Below, piece after piece: positions 19,293-29,724 of a DNA stretch of 64,000 nt. Below the pieces are notes generated by a model. The model saw only the letters and a program-made list of their open reading frames with translations, was not told the origin of the DNA and made no database searches. Source of the DNA: Algoriphagus formosus (GTDB lineage Bacteria > Bacteroidota > Bacteroidia > Cytophagales > Cyclobacteriaceae); assembly GCF_002807035.1 (NCBI RefSeq), contig NZ_NIUC01000002.1:1889267-1953266 (forward strand). The letters are read 5' to 3'. The first letter of the stretch is position 1. Each line of letters starts with the position of its first letter. The translations under genes were made by a program, and so were the position numbers.

Positions 19293-20629
19293 TGAAGAAA
19301 ATTTTGATAGGCCTGATTTTAGGCCTGATGACACAGCCTTTACTAGCACAAGACCAAGAACCGCTGGATTTGGAAAAAGCCATTCAGCAAGGATTGGAGA
19401 ATAATTTTCAGGTCAAAATTGCCGTGGAGACGATCAGTCTTCGACAGGGTGAAATTGGTCTGGGTTGGTCTGCTTTCTTTCCGGTGGTGGATGCGATTTA
19501 TACACGCAACTTTGCCAATGAGGATGTGACCCAGACATTCGTTAGTGATCCCGAAACGCCTAGAGAGATTCTCGGAGCGAAATCCCGCTCTGAAAATTTC
19601 ACCGTAGCTGCTATCTATGGTTTTAGACCAGAAGCAGTGGTGGCTATTAAGCGGCTTGGCCAACTCGCTGAGATTTCTGAATTGGATGCAAAAGTTGCGG
19701 TTGAAAATACCGTAGCAGCGATTTCTACAGCCTATTATCGATTGGTTTTGGAGCTTCAGCGTTATGAAGTTTTGGAGCGCACGCTCGAACTCAGTCAGGC
19801 AAGATTGGATATTGCGCAAGCCCAATATGAATTGGGTGGTGCAGGAAAAAGGGATTTTCTGACTGCAGAAGTCGATTATAACACGGATTTGAGTCTACTG
19901 AAAAGTCAATCCCAGGTAATCGAAGCTGCCCGGATTAATCTCAATGAACTGATGGCTCTTGAGCCTGGTGTTAAATTTTTCGTCAATGACACGATTACGG
20001 TTGGTGATGAATTGAGATTGCTGGATTTGGAAGAAAATGCTTTGCTTCAAAATAAGCAGTGGCTTATCACCCAGCGACAGGAAAACGTAGCCTTCTTACA
20101 GCTCCGAGAGCTTCAAGTCGCAAGACTTCCAGCGATCAACCTAAATGCTAACTATGCAAATAACACCTTCAATTCAGATGCGGGATTTTTGATTCAAAAC
20201 CAACGATCCGGTTTTAATTACGGGGGCAATATTTCCTTCAATCTCTTTTCTGGATTTGCACTCAACCGTCGAATTCAAAATGCCAAGGTGCAGCAACGTA
20301 TTCAGAATTACACGGTGGATCAATTCGAAATTCAGCTGAAATCAGACCTCTACCGGGCATTTAATACCTATATGAACAATCGGGAGCTTCTGGAAATCGA
20401 GCAGAGAAACTATGCCGTGGCCAAGGAAAGTAGTGAGATAGCATTGGAGCGGTTTCGATTGGGTATAGCCTCGTATTTGGAGTTTCGGGATGCGCAGGTC
20501 AATTTGTTGACAGCAGAAAACAGACTGATCACTTCCATTTACAATATCAAAGAGCAGGAAATAGAACTCATGCGTCTATCAGGGAAAATTTATTTTGAAA
20601 ATAGCTCTGATCAATTGCCTCTGAACTAA
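19292..20629 (+). CDS. TolC family outer-membrane efflux channel
   Basis: This is a 445-aa outer-membrane factor. A signal peptide (about 1-19, LLAQD) is followed by two similar halves of long helices: LEKAIQQGLENNFQVKIA at about 27, the second-half LEIEQRNYAVAKESSEIALERF at about 365, and FRLGIASYLEFRDAQ, a hallmark of the family. It forms the exit duct for the adaptor and pump encoded upstream and is the last gene of the operon. I see no clear intrinsic terminator in the 104 bp downstream, only a weak GGCCAAA / TTTTGGC dyad. Confidence 0.93.
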   Translation: MKKILIGLILGLMTQPLLAQDQEPLDLEKAIQQGLENNFQVKIAVETISLRQGEIGLGWSAFFPVVDAIYTRNFANEDVTQTFVSDPETPREILGAKSRSENFTVAAIYGFRPEAVVAIKRLGQLAEISELDAKVAVENTVAAISTAYYRLVLELQRYEVLERTLELSQARLDIAQAQYELGGAGKRDFLTAEVDYNTDLSLLKSQSQVIEAARINLNELMALEPGVKFFVNDTITVGDELRLLDLEENALLQNKQWLITQRQENVAFLQLRELQVARLPAINLNANYANNTFNSDAGFLIQNQRSGFNYGGNISFNLFSGFALNRRIQNAKVQQRIQNYTVDQFEIQLKSDLYRAFNTYMNNRELLEIEQRNYAVAKESSEIALERFRLGIASYLEFRDAQVNLLTAENRLITSIYNIKEQEIELMRLSGKIYFENSSDQLPLN

Positions 20630-20733
20630 TTTTTAAACTTCATCGGTATCCGCGTACAGATGGCCAAATTGTATTTTGGCATACCATTTGACTATCAGGC
20701 TTTTCGAACCAACTGAGAGTTGATCTCTCTTGT

Positions 20734-22128
20734 ATGTACAAAGCCTTTCGAATCATTAGTACCTTTCTAATTCTTAGCTTATTTGGGGTTCAGTGCACCT
20801 TTTTAGAAAAGTATTTCCCTTCCCCTGAAGATGAGCCATCTTATTTTCTAGATCTCAAGGGGATCAAAAATCGAGGAACTTTACGGGTTGCTGTTGATAA
20901 TAATTCGACGGGATACTACATCTACCGAGGTAGAATGATGGGGTACGAGTATGAGATGCTCCGTGATCTTAGCGAAGAATTGGAGCTGGGTCTTGAAATC
21001 AAAGTCCTCACTGAAATTGATGAAGCCTTTGATCAATTGAATTCCGGAGGAGTGGATTTGATCGCCATGAATCTTGAGTTTGATTCTTTGAGGTTTCAGA
21101 AAGGAAATTTTTCTAAGCCATTAGGAACCATCAACACCGTCTTGGTTGGGTCAACCAATTCGCCTCGTATTCAGAGTTGGGAAGACTTGGAGGGTGATAC
21201 CATCTATGTCAGAAAAGGAACTATCTACAAGTCTCAACTTTGTAATATCAAGGACTCCTTGAATGTGAATTTTACCATTGAAGAATCTAAGCTTCACGAG
21301 GAAACACTGATCGAGAAAGTTGTTTCGGAGGAAATTCGTTGGACGGTAGCTGATCAAAATATTGCGAGAGCAAATGCCACCTATTTCGATGGACTGAATA
21401 TCTCTTGGAAGATATCTGAGGCCAAAGAAGTGGGCTGGCTTGTTCGGAAAAACTCTCCTCAGCTTCTTGGAGCTGTGAATACATGGATCGAGGAAAATGA
21501 AAAAAAGTTGATTCCTATTCTCTATTCCAAGTATTTCCTGAATTCCAAGAATAGTTATTACCGATCTACAAGTCCTTTTTCATCTTTGGCGGGCAATCGT
21601 ATTTCGGTCTTTGATGAATTGATCAAAGAAGGCGCCCGGGAATTGGGTTGGGACTGGAGACTTTTGGCTTCTTTGGTATACCGAGAGTCTCGCTTTGATA
21701 CGGCAGCCACTTCTTACGCTGGAGCCCAAGGCTTACTTCAGTTGATGCCTGTGACCTTAGAGCGATTTGGGGTCGAAAATCCAAATGATCCGATCGAATC
21801 TCTTAGAGGAGGAGTTCGATACCTGAGGTATTTGGATAAGTTTTGGTTGGAGCGAGTCCCTGAGGTAAATGAGCGAATCAAGTTTATTTTAGCCAGCTAT
21901 AATATTGGTCACGGACACGTCGAAGATGCGTGGAGATTAGCCCTGAAATACGGAGCCAACACCCAGACTTGGGAAGAGGTCGCAGAATATTTAGCCCTCA
22001 AAAGCGATCCGGAATATTACTTGGATCCCCTGGTCCGAAGTGGATTTGCCAAGGGGCATCTGGCTGTAAACTATGTACGGGATATCCTAAGCGTATTTGA
22101 ATCCTACAAGGCTTTGGTTGAGCCTTAA
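20734..22128 (+). CDS. MltF-like membrane-bound lytic transglycosylase
   Basis: This is a 464-aa lipoprotein (signal with lipobox GVQC at about 20-23) with two modules. Residues 45-265 form a solute-binding-protein-family-3 domain (GTLRVAVDNNSTGYYIYRG, GYEYEMLRDL). Residues about 290-440 form a type 1 lytic transglycosylase domain with catalytic E318 in YRESRFD, followed by GAQGLLQLMP and ASYNIGHGHVEDA. MltF cleaves the glycan strand of peptidoglycan to form 1,6-anhydro ends, and the binding domain senses peptidoglycan fragments. It is convergent with the ridA-like gene, with a single base between the two stop codons. Confidence 0.93.
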   Translation: MYKAFRIISTFLILSLFGVQCTFLEKYFPSPEDEPSYFLDLKGIKNRGTLRVAVDNNSTGYYIYRGRMMGYEYEMLRDLSEELELGLEIKVLTEIDEAFDQLNSGGVDLIAMNLEFDSLRFQKGNFSKPLGTINTVLVGSTNSPRIQSWEDLEGDTIYVRKGTIYKSQLCNIKDSLNVNFTIEESKLHEETLIEKVVSEEIRWTVADQNIARANATYFDGLNISWKISEAKEVGWLVRKNSPQLLGAVNTWIEENEKKLIPILYSKYFLNSKNSYYRSTSPFSSLAGNRISVFDELIKEGARELGWDWRLLASLVYRESRFDTAATSYAGAQGLLQLMPVTLERFGVENPNDPIESLRGGVRYLRYLDKFWLERVPEVNERIKFILASYNIGHGHVEDAWRLALKYGANTQTWEEVAEYLALKSDPEYYLDPLVRSGFAKGHLAVNYVRDILSVFESYKALVEP

Positions 22129-22129
22129 C

Positions 22130-22597
22130 TTATTCTTTTAGCTCAAACAGCGCCTCAATTTCTACAGGGATATTATCGGGCAATGATCCCATTCCCACTG
22201 CAGAACGAACACCGATTCCATTATCTTCTCCCCATATTTCTGCGAAAAGCTCACTACATCCATTGATGATATAAGGGTGCTTTTCAAAGTGGGGTACGCA
22301 GTTGACCATACCCAAGACTTTGATCACGCGCTTTACCCGGTCCAGACTTCCCAAGTTAGCTTTGATCGTGGCAAGCATAGCTAGACCAACTTGTCTTGCT
22401 GCTAGTTTTCCCTGCTCGGTATCCAAGTCTTCACCCACTCTGCCGATAATTAAAGTGCCGTCTGATTTGACTGTCCCATGACCGGAAAGATGAAGGTATT
22501 TCCCATCGATCAGGAATGGCTTATACACTCCAAGAGGTTTGGGTGCAGGAGGGAGTTCAAGCCCTAGTTTTTTTAGATTTGCTTCTGCCGAATTCAT
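22130..22597 (-). CDS. RidA (YjgF/YER057c/UK114) family protein
   Basis: This is a 155-aa Rid-family protein. The core strand pattern (LHLSGHGTVKSDG, ARQVGLAMLATIKANLG, VIKVLGMVNC) and the active-site Arg R131 in VRSAVGMGSLPDN with the following acidic PVEIEALF are visible. RidA members hydrolyse reactive enamine/imine intermediates of amino acid metabolism. It is about 25 residues longer than archetypal RidA at the N-terminus, like the subgroup annotated as 'RidA family', so the exact substrate is open. It lies upstream of the convergent MltF-like gene and 96 bp from the GntP gene, on the same strand. Confidence 0.85.
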   Translation of the reverse strand: MNSAEANLKKLGLELPPAPKPLGVYKPFLIDGKYLHLSGHGTVKSDGTLIIGRVGEDLDTEQGKLAARQVGLAMLATIKANLGSLDRVKRVIKVLGMVNCVPHFEKHPYIINGCSELFAEIWGEDNGIGVRSAVGMGSLPDNIPVEIEALFELKE

Positions 22598-22693
22598 ATG
22601 ATTAGTTTTTGATTTTCTAAGTCCAAGTTGAATTTAGTATAGATGATTCAGATATTCTAACTATTTGGGAGTTGCTCAAGAGATATTCTAATC

Positions 22694-24007
22694 TTAAATC
22701 AGAAAGTCTAGTATTAATACCCCAATTAGCCCGATGATGGCAACCAATGTTTCCATCAAGGACCAGGTTTTGATCGTGTCTTTGATACTTAGGTTGAAAA
22801 ATTCCTTATACATCCAGAATCCCGCATCATTGAAATGAGAAAACATCAAGCTTCCAGCTCCGATGGAAAGGACCAATAAGTTTGGATCTACGTTCATGGT
22901 ATGGATAATGGGAGCGATAATTCCTGCGGTGGTCAGACCAGCTACGGTAGCAGAACCCACGCAAACGCGAATGATTGCAGTGATAGTCCAGGCAAGAATC
23001 AGCGGGTGGATGGGCCAGTCTTTGAGGCCATCCGCTATTTCCTGGCTCACTCCTGAGTCGGTAAATATCTGCTTCAATGCTCCTGCTCCAGCAACAATCA
23101 GCAAAATCATGGCAATATCTTTGGTGGCCTGAGTGTAGCTATCCATGAGTTTTTTCATGGAGGTTTTTCTTCGAATGCCTAGCGAGTAAGTAGCATAAAG
23201 CACTGATACAAGCATCACCACTCCGGGGTCACCCAAAAAGCCAAAAAGAGGTCTTAACGGGCTGCTTTCTGGAAGTCCCAAGCTAATGACAGTAGTTGCA
23301 ATCAATAGAAAAACAGGCAAAAGTGCGGTAATGAGACTATTGGCTATTCCAGGTAATTCGCTTTCCTCCCTGACCTCCGCTTGGAAAGTTTCCAAGGGCT
23401 TGGCTTGGATATTTTTCAGGCTCTTGGCAAAAACAGGCCCTGCCAATGCTACTGTAGGAATGGTGATCAACAAGCCGTAGAGCAAGGTTAAACCCATATT
23501 GGCATCAAACTGGGCTACCAGGGCTGCAGGAGATGGATGAGGAGGTAGAAATCCATGGGTCACCGATAAGGCTGCTAATAGCGGAATACCCACATACACG
23601 GCGGATAAGCGATATTGATATGCAACCGTGAAGGCCAGAGGCACTAAAAGGACAAAGCCTACATTGTAGAAAAGTGGAATTCCGACAATGAGGCCTGTGA
23701 GTGACATGGCCCAAGTGATGCGGTTTTTGCCAAATAATTTCATCAAAAAGCCCGCGATCCGCTGTGCAGCGCCGCTTTCGGCCACTAATTTCCCCAACAT
23801 GGCGCCCATCACGATGACCACGACCAAATCCCCAAGCAGACCTCCCATTCCTTTTTGTACCGAACCTGCGATCTGATCGGCCGGAAGGCCCAATAAAAAG
23901 CCTGCTACAATGGATGAGATCAAAAAGGCTAAAAATGGATTGAGCTTGGCCCAAACGATCAAAATCACCAATAAGGCTATGCTGATCAGGACTAGAAGGA
24001 TGGTCAT
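22694..24007 (-). CDS. Gluconate:H+ symporter (GntP family)
   Basis: This is a 437-aa permease with about 12 hydrophobic helices. Family motifs visible are LVVVIVMGAMLGKLVAESG near residue 60, HGFLPPHPSPAALVAQF at about 150, and the C-terminal SATVAGLTTAGIIAPI and SHFNDAGFWMYKEFF. The Pro-Pro-His-Pro segment is a strong GntP marker. It probably imports gluconate or a related sugar acid. No gluconokinase or dehydratase gene is adjacent, so the substrate is inferred from the family. The broken GMC and gluconate-dehydrogenase pair at 2.5-4.9 kb is functionally related but not linked. Confidence 0.92.
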   Translation of the reverse strand: MTILLVLISIALLVILIVWAKLNPFLAFLISSIVAGFLLGLPADQIAGSVQKGMGGLLGDLVVVIVMGAMLGKLVAESGAAQRIAGFLMKLFGKNRITWAMSLTGLIVGIPLFYNVGFVLLVPLAFTVAYQYRLSAVYVGIPLLAALSVTHGFLPPHPSPAALVAQFDANMGLTLLYGLLITIPTVALAGPVFAKSLKNIQAKPLETFQAEVREESELPGIANSLITALLPVFLLIATTVISLGLPESSPLRPLFGFLGDPGVVMLVSVLYATYSLGIRRKTSMKKLMDSYTQATKDIAMILLIVAGAGALKQIFTDSGVSQEIADGLKDWPIHPLILAWTITAIIRVCVGSATVAGLTTAGIIAPIIHTMNVDPNLLVLSIGAGSLMFSHFNDAGFWMYKEFFNLSIKDTIKTWSLMETLVAIIGLIGVLILDFLI

Positions 24008-24099
24008 AGGTTTATGCTAGGTTGGAATTTCAAGATAGGAAATATCTATTTTTTGAAAATACCGATCAAAAAATACATGCCTTGAACTTCCATCAAACA

Positions 24100-26394
24100 T
24101 TATTTTCTAATCCATCTGAAATTCAGTTGAAGTTCGCTTGAGCTGATTTGGATGAAATACAGCCCTGGCCTAAGCCGTTTCAAATCTGAGATTAGTTGCT
24201 GAGAGTCTAAGGATTCTTGAATTATGGATGTTCCATTTTTATGGAAGACCTTGATCTCTGCAGTCTGAGAGTCAATTTCGGGAGGAAGTTTCAGGTGTAA
24301 TGGACCTGTTGTATAAGGGTTAGGATAAATAATACCATTCTCCGGGATCGAATTTATTGGCTTTAACCTGACTGTGGTAGACCAAGAGATCAGATCAGTC
24401 GTCTCTTCCACATGCTTGATGCGGTAAAAATAGGTCTTGAATTTTTTTGCCGTGACATCCTGCCAATTGTATCGGCCTTGCTTCTCAGGATCCGATTCAA
24501 CCACACCAAAGAGATTCCATGTTTCTTTTGGATTTTCACTTCTGTAAACTTCAAACTGCCCAGCTTTTTCATCTCTGACCTTCCACCTAATTTCCGGAGC
24601 GGATTCTTTCCAACTTGCTTCGAAATCAAAGAATTCAATTGGAAGAATACTCAAGGTTCGGAAACTGCCAATTGTGAAATTGATTCCAGAAAAGTCATTT
24701 ATAGGCACCTCTCTTATTGCCCAAAGTCTTACAGGGTCCTGGCCCGGAATATTATTTCCCGGTGCCGCATAGCCGGTTCCAACAATCCGAAGGTCATCTA
24801 CATCATCTACGATCAATTGATCTGCTGAAATTCGAAGCTCCAATAGGTTTGGACTAGGGTTAAATCCCGAAAATTGGAAATAGGAAAATAAGCGGTAGAG
24901 AATGTCGGTCCCATCTGTATCCTGAAATCCTGCATTGAAATCGGCTCCTTCAAATTCGGTGAAGGTAATTTCTAAATCGCCTCCGGCCGTTGTACCCAAA
25001 AGCTGCACTAGCCTTTCTCCTCCGTTGGCCACATCTTCAAATGGGAAGGAGCCATTTGTAGCAGTAAGTGCAGTGGGTAGATTGGAGTAAATAAATGAAT
25101 TGGCATTTTTCCATGTTCCGCCAGAATAGTTGATACCACCGATTCCGGAAGAGTTTACTGTTAGGGTGTTTCCATTAAGATCTAGACTTCCATTTTGTAA
25201 AAAAAGCGTTTCGGTCACATTCAAGTCACTTTCCACTATCAAATCGCCAGCGAGTTTATTGAGTGACATGTCTTGAGTGGTCAGTGAAAAGTTTTCGATT
25301 TGCTGATCTCCATTTCCTACAAAGTATAAGTGTGAGTTCGCAGCTATGATTTCTCCCGTTCCGCTTTGTCGAAGACCTCCAAGGACGAAAAGATCGGAAG
25401 GCAAGATTAAATCTTCAGATCCTTGTAATTCCAGGTTTCGAATAGCATTTGGGATAGCTGCATCGGGATAGGTAGAAGTTAGAAATGTTTTGGTGCCGCT
25501 TCCTCCACGATGGATTATGGTGCCGTTCAGTTGAAAGTTTGCTGCTTCGATTTCTGGATTTTCACCTTCCAAAATAAGCTCAGCGCCATTTTGAAGGATA
25601 AACTGCAAGGCGCTGATGGAGCCTGAACGGAAAAGAATCCCGTCATTGCATTCGGAAATCAACTGTGCTCCAGGTTCGATAATCAGCTCGCCAAATGGGC
25701 CAACTGCCACGGTTGGGTTTGTATTAAATGATATTGAAGAACATCTGTTAGGATTTACACCTGTGTTTAAGCTTTGAAATAGTGTGCCTGATCTGATGGT
25801 GAAGTTCATTGCTTTTATTGCCGTTTCAATAGTTAACGTCTGACCAGGCCCAGGGTCAAAAATCACACTATAGCGACTGTTTGTAGATTGCGCACTCCAT
25901 GCTCCTTCGAGGGTAATTGTTCTACTAGTTCCACGAAAGGTTATGGTTGAGGTATTTGAATTGCCTATCCAGTTATTTGAAGCGTTTGTACCATTCGGGA
26001 TTCCAGGAGCTGCTCCTGAAAAGGCCTGAAGTGTCCCATAAACATCTAAATTAAATCCATTTAGGTTTAACTTTTCGCCAGCTAAGGCTTGCGAGTTGAT
26101 AAATAAACTTTTGACAGCTTCGTTTTGAGTAAGCGTTAGGGTGTGGGATTGGTCGATGTAGATATCGTGATTTTGATTGGGTAGAAAGCTGGCTGCCGCC
26201 CAAGTGCTGCCGTCAAAGATTTCCCAAATAGTGAGATTATTAAAATTGCCTGTCGAAACCGTACGGAACGCTCCTATTTCTTGGGCAAAGAGGGACACCC
26301 AAGTCAGGCACATGACTCCAAAAGCCGACATAAACCTGTATATTCGGCATCGGAAAAATATCCGTAGGCACATCGTTTTGTCCCTCATATCCAA
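24100..26394 (-). CDS. Secreted protein with T9SS type A sorting domain
   Basis: This is a 764-aa cell-surface or secreted protein. An N-terminal signal (about residues 8-38, ending SLFAQ) is followed by beta-helix-like repeats (about 60-450, many short N/G-rich strands such as TLTLTQNEAVKSLFINS and LNLNGFNLDVYGT). A fibronectin-like segment at about 590-680 comes next (FDFEASWKESAPEIRWKV, QFEVYRSENP), then a C-terminal type A sorting domain (about 690-764: IYPNPYT, IKVFHKNG, LRPGLYFIQI). The sorting domain directs export through the type IX secretion system. Start alternatives are M8 (26373) or M22. It is AT-richer than its neighbours, and its ligand is unknown. Confidence 0.85.
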   Translation of the reverse strand: MDMRDKTMCLRIFFRCRIYRFMSAFGVMCLTWVSLFAQEIGAFRTVSTGNFNNLTIWEIFDGSTWAAASFLPNQNHDIYIDQSHTLTLTQNEAVKSLFINSQALAGEKLNLNGFNLDVYGTLQAFSGAAPGIPNGTNASNNWIGNSNTSTITFRGTSRTITLEGAWSAQSTNSRYSVIFDPGPGQTLTIETAIKAMNFTIRSGTLFQSLNTGVNPNRCSSISFNTNPTVAVGPFGELIIEPGAQLISECNDGILFRSGSISALQFILQNGAELILEGENPEIEAANFQLNGTIIHRGGSGTKTFLTSTYPDAAIPNAIRNLELQGSEDLILPSDLFVLGGLRQSGTGEIIAANSHLYFVGNGDQQIENFSLTTQDMSLNKLAGDLIVESDLNVTETLFLQNGSLDLNGNTLTVNSSGIGGINYSGGTWKNANSFIYSNLPTALTATNGSFPFEDVANGGERLVQLLGTTAGGDLEITFTEFEGADFNAGFQDTDGTDILYRLFSYFQFSGFNPSPNLLELRISADQLIVDDVDDLRIVGTGYAAPGNNIPGQDPVRLWAIREVPINDFSGINFTIGSFRTLSILPIEFFDFEASWKESAPEIRWKVRDEKAGQFEVYRSENPKETWNLFGVVESDPEKQGRYNWQDVTAKKFKTYFYRIKHVEETTDLISWSTTVRLKPINSIPENGIIYPNPYTTGPLHLKLPPEIDSQTAEIKVFHKNGTSIIQESLDSQQLISDLKRLRPGLYFIQISSSELQLNFRWIRK

Positions 26395-26431
26395 ATAAAA
26401 AGTGTTGAAAAAGGAGAATTAAGTTAATACA

Positions 26432-27622
26432 ATGATTTTAAAAAAGAAAGTTATCGGTCTGATTATTTTTCTCTTAGTTAGTCAGACCTATGTCTCTCAA
26501 GCTCAGTTATATCGAATCAGTTTGCTGACTTGTGATCCAGGGGATGAGCTCTACATGGCTTTTGGTCATAGCGCCATTCGTGTGCTGGATAATATCAAGG
26601 GTACAGACTATGTCTTCAACTACGGCACCTTCAATTTCAATACCCCCAATTTCTACGGGAAATTTGCAGGAGGTAGGCTAGATTACATGCTTAGCGTAAG
26701 TACCTATGCGGATTTTGTGGCGACCTATACCCGAGAGCAAAGATCCATTCGAGAGCAAGTGTTGGATTTAAGTCTGGAGCAGGAACAGTATATGGTGGAG
26801 TTTCTTCAGGTCAATTACCTTCCTGAGCGGCGCTACTATCGCTATGACTTCTTTTTTGACAATTGTGCCACGCGAATTCGGGATGCGATGGATATGGTAT
26901 TAGGTGACAAATTGGTCTGGAATGATGAGGGTGCTGATAAATCCGAAAAGACCTTCCGAAACCTGATTGATGAATATGTTTTGAATATGCCTTGGGCGGA
27001 CTTGGGGATAGATTTGGCTCTGGGGGCAGTGATTGACCGGGATGCTACGGCGCAGGAGGAGCAATTTTTACCCGACTATATGGAAAAAGCCTTTGCGAGA
27101 GCCACTATCGTTGGGGATGGTCCGACTAGACCACTTGTGAAGGAGAATCATGTCATTTTGGATTTCCCTAAGCAAAATGCCGCAATGCCAAGCCTGAATC
27201 CCTACTGGCTTTTTTGGCTGGTGGCAGTTGTGTTTACAGTGATTACCTATGTCGGTTTCAAGCGAAAGCGCTTGTTTATCGGCTTTGATGTAGCCCTATT
27301 TTCGATCCTGGGAATCTTGGGGATAGTCATCTTTTTGCTGTGGTTTGCCACAGAGCATTCAGCTACTCAGTGGAACTGGAATATCCTTTGGGCTTTTCCT
27401 GGGCATGTGATACTAGCTTTTGCCTTGCTTCGCAAAAAGCTAAAACCTTGGGTGCGTCATTACCTGCTTGCAGCTTTGATTTTGGCTGATGCGGCTGTGG
27501 TTTTCTGGATTTTGGGATTTCAATCCTTTCACCCAAGCCTTATTCCAATTTTACTTGTAGTGATTCTTCGCACGAATTATCTGTACTACAATGTCGATAA
27601 GTATAAAGCTATTTCTGCTTAA
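26432..27622 (+). CDS. DUF4105 domain-containing membrane protein
   Basis: This is a 396-aa protein with a signal peptide or first helix (about 5-24). The DUF4105 domain at about 27-200 has LLTCDPGDELYMAFGHSAIRV and FDNCATRIRD, which hold the conserved His and Cys of this papain-like/NlpC-like lineage. The C-terminal third has about five membrane helices (from about residue 253, LNPYWLFWLVAVVFTVITYV). The family's function is unproven; the His/Cys pattern suggests a peptidase or amidase facing the periplasm. It is divergent from the T9SS gene (37-bp gap) and 50 bp upstream of uvrB. Confidence 0.85.
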   Translation: MILKKKVIGLIIFLLVSQTYVSQAQLYRISLLTCDPGDELYMAFGHSAIRVLDNIKGTDYVFNYGTFNFNTPNFYGKFAGGRLDYMLSVSTYADFVATYTREQRSIREQVLDLSLEQEQYMVEFLQVNYLPERRYYRYDFFFDNCATRIRDAMDMVLGDKLVWNDEGADKSEKTFRNLIDEYVLNMPWADLGIDLALGAVIDRDATAQEEQFLPDYMEKAFARATIVGDGPTRPLVKENHVILDFPKQNAAMPSLNPYWLFWLVAVVFTVITYVGFKRKRLFIGFDVALFSILGILGIVIFLLWFATEHSATQWNWNILWAFPGHVILAFALLRKKLKPWVRHYLLAALILADAAVVFWILGFQSFHPSLIPILLVVILRTNYLYYNVDKYKAISA

Positions 27623-27672
27623 TTAAGATTTGCCCAAACTATTGTAGCCCCAAAAGGTGTTTGTAGAAAAGT

Positions 27673-29715
27673 ATGGAATTTAAAATCACATCAGACTATC
27701 AACCTACTGGAGACCAGCCAAAGGCAATCAAAGAATTGACGAATGGGGTCAATCAGGGTGATGAAGCACAGGTGCTCTTGGGAGTGACAGGTTCGGGAAA
27801 GACTTTCACGATAGCCAATGTCATTCAGGAGGTTCAAAAACCCACCCTGATTTTGAGTCATAACAAGACCCTTGCAGCTCAACTTTATGGGGAATTCAAG
27901 CAGTTTTTTCCAGAAAATGCAGTCGAATATTTCATTTCATACTATGACTACTATCAGCCTGAGGCCTTTATTCCCAGCTCAGGTACTTACATAGAAAAGG
28001 ATCTTTCGATCAATGAAGAGATCGAAAAATTGCGACTTAGTGCAACCTCTTCTTTGCTGACCGGGCGTAGAGATGTGATTGTGGTGGCTTCAGTTTCCTG
28101 TATCTATGGTATCGGAAATCCGGAGGAATTTGGGAAAAGTGTGATACGGCTCCAAGAAGGAGATCGAATTCCAAGAAATCAGCTTTTATTCAAGTTGGTG
28201 GACATTTTGTATTCCCGAACTCAGCATGAATTGACACATGGTACTTTCCGAGTCAAAGGTGATACGGTTGATATTTTTGTTGCTTATGCGGATTGGGGCT
28301 ATCGGATTTTCTTTTGGGGGGATGAGATTGAGGCAATTCAGCGGATCGACCCGGCTAGCGGTAAGAAGCTGAACGATGAAAAGATCATTTCCATTTTCCC
28401 GGCAAATCTTTTCGTAACAGGACGTGATACAATTGACAAAGCCATTCATGAAATACAGGATGATATGGTCGCTCAGGTTAATTTCTTCGAAAAGGAGGGG
28501 AAATTTATTGAAGCTAAGCGTTTGCAGGAGCGGACTGAGTTCGATTTGGAAATGATCCGTGAATTGGGCTATTGCTCAGGTGTGGAGAACTATTCCCGCT
28601 ACTTTGATCGCAGGCAGCCCGGAATGAGACCTTTCTGTCTTTTAGATTATTTTCCGGATGATTACCTGCTCGTGATTGATGAATCGCATGTCACGGTGCC
28701 GCAGGTTCGGGCCATGTGGGGAGGAGACCGGTCTCGTAAAGTCAATTTGGTGGATTTTGGTTTTCGCTTGCCTTCAGCTTTGGACAACCGTCCTCTGAAA
28801 TTCGATGAATTCGAAAACCTAACCAATCAGGTCATTTATGTTTCAGCTACCCCAGCGGATTATGAACTTGCGAAAACCGAAGGGGTGGTCGTGGAGCAGA
28901 TTATCCGTCCAACAGGTCTGCTAGATCCTACCATTGAAGTTCGCCCCAGCCAAAATCAAATCGATGATCTGCTTGAGGAAATTGATCAGACGATCAAGCA
29001 AGATGCGAGGGTATTGGTCACTACCTTGACCAAACGGATGGCCGAGGAACTGCAAAAGTACCTAGAACGTGCCGGGGTGAAATCCCGCTACATACACTCC
29101 GAGGTGAAAACCCTTGATCGGGTGGAGATACTTCGGGAATTACGTTTGGGAATCTTTGATGTTCTCGTCGGAGTGAATTTGCTTCGGGAAGGACTTGACT
29201 TGCCTGAAGTGGCGCTTGTTGCCATTTTGGATGCAGACAAGGAGGGTTTCCTTCGAAATGAGCGAAGTTTGGTACAGACGATAGGCCGGGCGGCACGTAA
29301 CTCAGAAGGCCGGGTGATCATGTATGCAGATCATATCACGGATTCCATGCAGATGGCCATTGATGAGACCAAAAGGAGAAGATCACTGCAGATGGCCTAC
29401 AATGAAGAGCATGGCATTACGCCAAAAACTGTCATCAAGTCCAGAGATAAGATCATGGGTCAAACCAAGGTGGCTGACTCGAAGAAAAATGCCAAAGTTT
29501 ACGCCGAACCTATGCCAGGTGAGACTGCTATCGCAGCTGATCCGGTAGTACAATATCTCGGAAAAGAGAAACTGGAAAAACTAATTGCTCAGACACAAAA
29601 GCAGATGGAAAAAGCAGCCAAGGAATTGAACTTTATGGAAGCTGCCCGTCTCCGTGATGAGTGGATGGCACTCAAAAATAGACTTGCTCAGCTGGAGCAA
29701 GGACCCAATAAATAA
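27673..29715 (+). CDS. uvrB: Excinuclease ABC subunit UvrB
   Basis: This is a 680-aa damage-verification helicase of nucleotide excision repair. The Walker A is GVTGSGKT (37-44), the damage-binding beta-hairpin [12 protein letters not shown] is near 96, the DESH box is in VIDESHVT, and helicase motif VI is [11 protein letters not shown]-terminal UVR domain (about 635-675, [13 protein letters not shown]) mediates UvrC contact. Length and motif order are normal. It is followed after 9 bp by an AlbA_2 gene on the same strand, which probably forms a two-gene operon with it. Confidence 0.98.
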   Translation: MEFKITSDYQPTGDQPKAIKELTNGVNQGDEAQVLLGVTGSGKTFTIANVIQEVQKPTLILSHNKTLAAQLYGEFKQFFPENAVEYFISYYDYYQPEAFIPSSGTYIEKDLSINEEIEKLRLSATSSLLTGRRDVIVVASVSCIYGIGNPEEFGKSVIRLQEGDRIPRNQLLFKLVDILYSRTQHELTHGTFRVKGDTVDIFVAYADWGYRIFFWGDEIEAIQRIDPASGKKLNDEKIISIFPANLFVTGRDTIDKAIHEIQDDMVAQVNFFEKEGKFIEAKRLQERTEFDLEMIRELGYCSGVENYSRYFDRRQPGMRPFCLLDYFPDDYLLVIDESHVTVPQVRAMWGGDRSRKVNLVDFGFRLPSALDNRPLKFDEFENLTNQVIYVSATPADYELAKTEGVVVEQIIRPTGLLDPTIEVRPSQNQIDDLLEEIDQTIKQDARVLVTTLTKRMAEELQKYLERAGVKSRYIHSEVKTLDRVEILRELRLGIFDVLVGVNLLREGLDLPEVALVAILDADKEGFLRNERSLVQTIGRAARNSEGRVIMYADHITDSMQMAIDETKRRRSLQMAYNEEHGITPKTVIKSRDKIMGQTKVADSKKNAKVYAEPMPGETAIAADPVVQYLGKEKLEKLIAQTQKQMEKAAKELNFMEAARLRDEWMALKNRLAQLEQGPNK

Positions 29716-29724
29716 AAATACATC

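Noticed and set aside
23505..23954. A 149-codon frame on the minus strand inside the GntP gene
   Set aside because: It is the same-strand frame-shifted shadow of the permease gene, which explains the region fully.
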